Below, in pieces: positions 63,990 through 64,000 of a DNA stretch of 64,000 nucleotides (positions are counted from its first letter, which is position 1; every line of letters begins with the position of its first letter). Made by a program: the position numbers and the translations under genes. The stretch comes from Fodinibacter sp963833495 (GTDB lineage: Bacteria > Actinomycetota > Actinomycetes > Actinomycetales > Dermatophilaceae), in NCBI GenBank assembly GCA_963833495.1, contig CAWHYJ010000011.1, positions 459,362-523,361 on the forward strand, given 5' to 3'. Below the pieces are notes generated by a model, which saw only the letters and a program-made list of their open reading frames with translations, was not told the DNA's origin and ran no database searches.

Positions 63990-64000
63990 GCCCGATCCCT

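Noticed and set aside
1..64000. CRISPR array
   Set aside because: No regularly spaced direct repeats and no cas-like genes were seen.

Overview
The window is high-G+C DNA with actinobacterial-type genes: LacI-controlled sugar operons, translationally coupled ATGA/GTGA gene overlaps, rhaEW and rhaI of the Gram-positive type, IS1380/IS256/IS30/IS3 elements, and a contractile-injection baseplate set of the kind found in Streptomyces relatives. A Nocardioides-like or related soil actinomycete is plausible. The genus cannot be fixed from this sequence.

Layout. 1-3 kb: the end of an ABC ATPase, a decayed HEPN/MNT toxin-antitoxin copy, a secreted cupredoxin, and about 1.3 kb with no convincing gene. 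3.1-7.6 kb: a four-gene catabolic cluster (Gfo/Idh oxidoreductase, FMN alpha-hydroxyacid oxidase, acetamidase/formamidase, SDR). 8-9.7 kb: a secreted HNH nuclease and small ORFs. 10.1-13.9 kb: a taurine/alkanesulfonate operon (permease, binding protein, ATPase, TauD-type dioxygenase). 14.2-29.6 kb: a rhamnoside-utilisation locus read on the minus strand: LacI regulator, GH78 rhamnosidase, binding protein, two permeases, GH3 glycosidase, RhaI, RhaEW, RhaB, and a collapsed lutABC remnant. Three similar LacI-type operators lie before lacI, GH78 and the binding protein. Rhamnosides would be imported and trimmed, then L-rhamnose isomerised, phosphorylated and split to DHAP and lactaldehyde/lactate. 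The lactate branch encoded here is broken.

29.6-30.7 kb: a 3' fragment of tRNA-Arg (probable integration site) next to an MntA/HepT-like pair. The HEPN gene has a stop codon exactly at the conserved tyrosine of its active-site motif. 31-49 kb: an accessory zone of small membrane or secreted proteins, broken genes and insertion sequences. It holds an IS1380 copy whose precise removal rejoins a nuclease-like ORF, one IS256 copy, and an IS3 element that has been entered by both an IS256 and an IS30 element. Remnants of an HtrA-like protease, an nSTAND NTPase, an ISL3 transposase and a frame-broken gmd are also present.

49.3-64 kb (minus strand): the distal part of a contractile injection system (phage-tail-like) cluster: LysM protein, gpD, gpV, PAAR, gp25, two baseplate J-like proteins, a tail protein and a very large DUF6519-type protein. 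Sheath, tube and ATPase genes would lie beyond the right edge. Two proteins carry unusual insertions: a seven-repeat WAVG-type beta-propeller in the DUF6519 protein, and SbsA-like Ig domains in the second baseplate J protein.

Caution: from roughly 34 kb to the end nearly every gene is crossed by single-base frame breaks, while 3-29.6 kb is clean. Unpolished low-coverage sequence is the simplest explanation. Proteins there were read by stitching frames, so internal coordinates are approximate.
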